From NCBI RefSeq assembly GCF_016859285.1, contig NC_053420.1:9372001-9436000 (forward strand): a stretch of 64,000 nucleotides of DNA, given 5' to 3'. The notes below the pieces were generated by a model. It searched no databases. It was given only the letters and a program-made list of their open reading frames with translations, and had not been told where the DNA came from. A program made the position numbers and the translations under genes. Shown piece by piece: positions 63,322 through 64,000 of the stretch. The first letter of the stretch is position 1. Every line of letters begins with the position of its first letter. The stretch is from Xiphias gladius (taxonomy: Eukaryota > Chordata > Actinopteri > Istiophoriformes > Xiphiidae).

Positions 63322-63636
63322 TGACATTTCATGTGAACATCCAGAAATTCTTTCATGGAACAGAATTTTTTGCAAAGTACTTAAAAACATAGAGGGTGAC
63401 TCCACTCAAAATCGACCTCAGACACCTAAATTCACCTGTCATAAACAATACAATTTAGCTGATCCATAACAATACTTTCTATGCATATTAAGAAATAAAA
63501 TTGCCTGTTATTATTATTAATGTCTATTTGAGCCATAACAGTACTATCTATGCATGTTAAGAAATTGGGAATATGAACATTTAAAGCTGTGTAATATTGT
63601 TGTTAATACTGTTCATCTGACCTGTAAGAGCAATAC

Positions 63637-63964
63637 TTAAGCAAAGATCTTCTCATTGTTCTTCTTTTTTTTCTTGTCACAGCCAGTAACCGCAGTCCAA
63701 CCAGCATCCCTCATCCTTTTCATTGCAGCTAGCTTCAAGGAATTCCCTGGTGATTTATGAGTGAAAGGGCTCTGGATCTGAAAAAATGTTGAGCGTTTTT
63801 TAAATAACATTTACAGGGCTTATTTCATTTTTGTTTGTGCATAAAATGCTTAAAGATCATTTTAAAATAACATAACGCCCACTAGGGCAGTATGTTACCT
63901 TTTTGAAAGTGCTGAGTTTTGAGTGTGGAGCAGAAAAAATGGGTGTGGGTGCATTTGCAAAGGT
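63637..63964 (-). CDS. sycp1: Synaptonemal complex protein 1, last two exons (partial)
   Basis: Transverse-filament protein of the synaptonemal complex in meiosis. Two exons are visible: 63899-63964 (22 codons) and 63637-63777 (46 codons plus stop). Acceptors are CTTCTTTATAG and ATTTTTTCAG; the donor after the first is GTAACA. The final exon encodes SPGNSLKLAAMKRMRDAGW and ends in a Lys-rich stretch and NEKIFA. That matches my memory of the human SYCP1 C-terminus (GSTLK...KMR...W...KKK...EKLF). In human, SYCP1 lies next to TSHB in the same relative orientation, which supports the call. The rest of the gene, including the long coiled coil, lies beyond the window. Confidence 0.8.
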
Positions 63965-64000
63965 CTATAAAGAAGACAAACAGAAAACCAAATCAGCTCT

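Overview
The window looks like a gene-rich stretch of a ray-finned fish genome, most likely a percomorph teleost. The genes are vertebrate and split by short introns with GT/AG borders. The spaces between them hold dispersed repeats that I recognise as typical of percomorph genomes: the CTGCAACTAA family, the 'paste' repeat around AAGTAACTxAGTAC, tRNA-derived SINEs and others. There are no bacterial, viral or CRISPR features.

Layout, left to right. (1) 2.3-13.5 kb, minus strand: a gene I do not recognise. Four exons join in a consistent reading frame into a roughly 206-residue protein with two membrane segments; a fifth, upstream exon is less certain. (2) 18.4-23.6 kb, plus: ngf, nerve growth factor, with the whole precursor in one exon and a possible 5' noncoding exon at 18.4 kb. 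(3) 29.3-38.9 kb, plus: tspan2, eight coding exons, 219 residues. (4) 40.8-45.1 kb, minus: a mitochondrial glutamate carrier of the SLC25A22 type, nine coding exons, 332 residues. (5) 49.6-51.1 kb, minus: tshb, thyrotropin beta subunit, two coding exons, 146 residues. (6) 53.4-60.3 kb, plus: an SLC5A8-like sodium/monocarboxylate cotransporter, fifteen coding exons, 608 residues. (7) 62.1-63.0 kb, plus: a mucin-like single-pass membrane protein, 253 residues, MUC15-like by position and architecture. (8) 63.6-64.0 kb, minus: the last two exons of sycp1, cut by the window end.

Order and orientation of ngf, tspan2, tshb and sycp1 match the human 1p13 block. The fish block carries three extra genes: slc25a22, the slc5a8-like gene and the mucin. 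The last two echo the human 11p14 block, where SLC5A12 is followed on the same strand by MUC15, in the same broad region as BDNF and FSHB. The window therefore reads as one branch of an ancient neurotrophin / glycoprotein-hormone-beta / SMCT / mucin paralogon, with members lost from the mammalian 1p13 copy.

The genes do not form an operon-like pathway. They include a secreted neurotrophin, a thyroid-axis hormone subunit, membrane transporters and a meiotic structural protein, held together by ancestry. No wholly new system is evident. The best candidates for new biology are the unrecognised two-pass membrane gene at the left and the retained slc5a8-like/mucin pair. Coordinates and splice sites were read by eye and checked for phase; no alignment or database search was possible.
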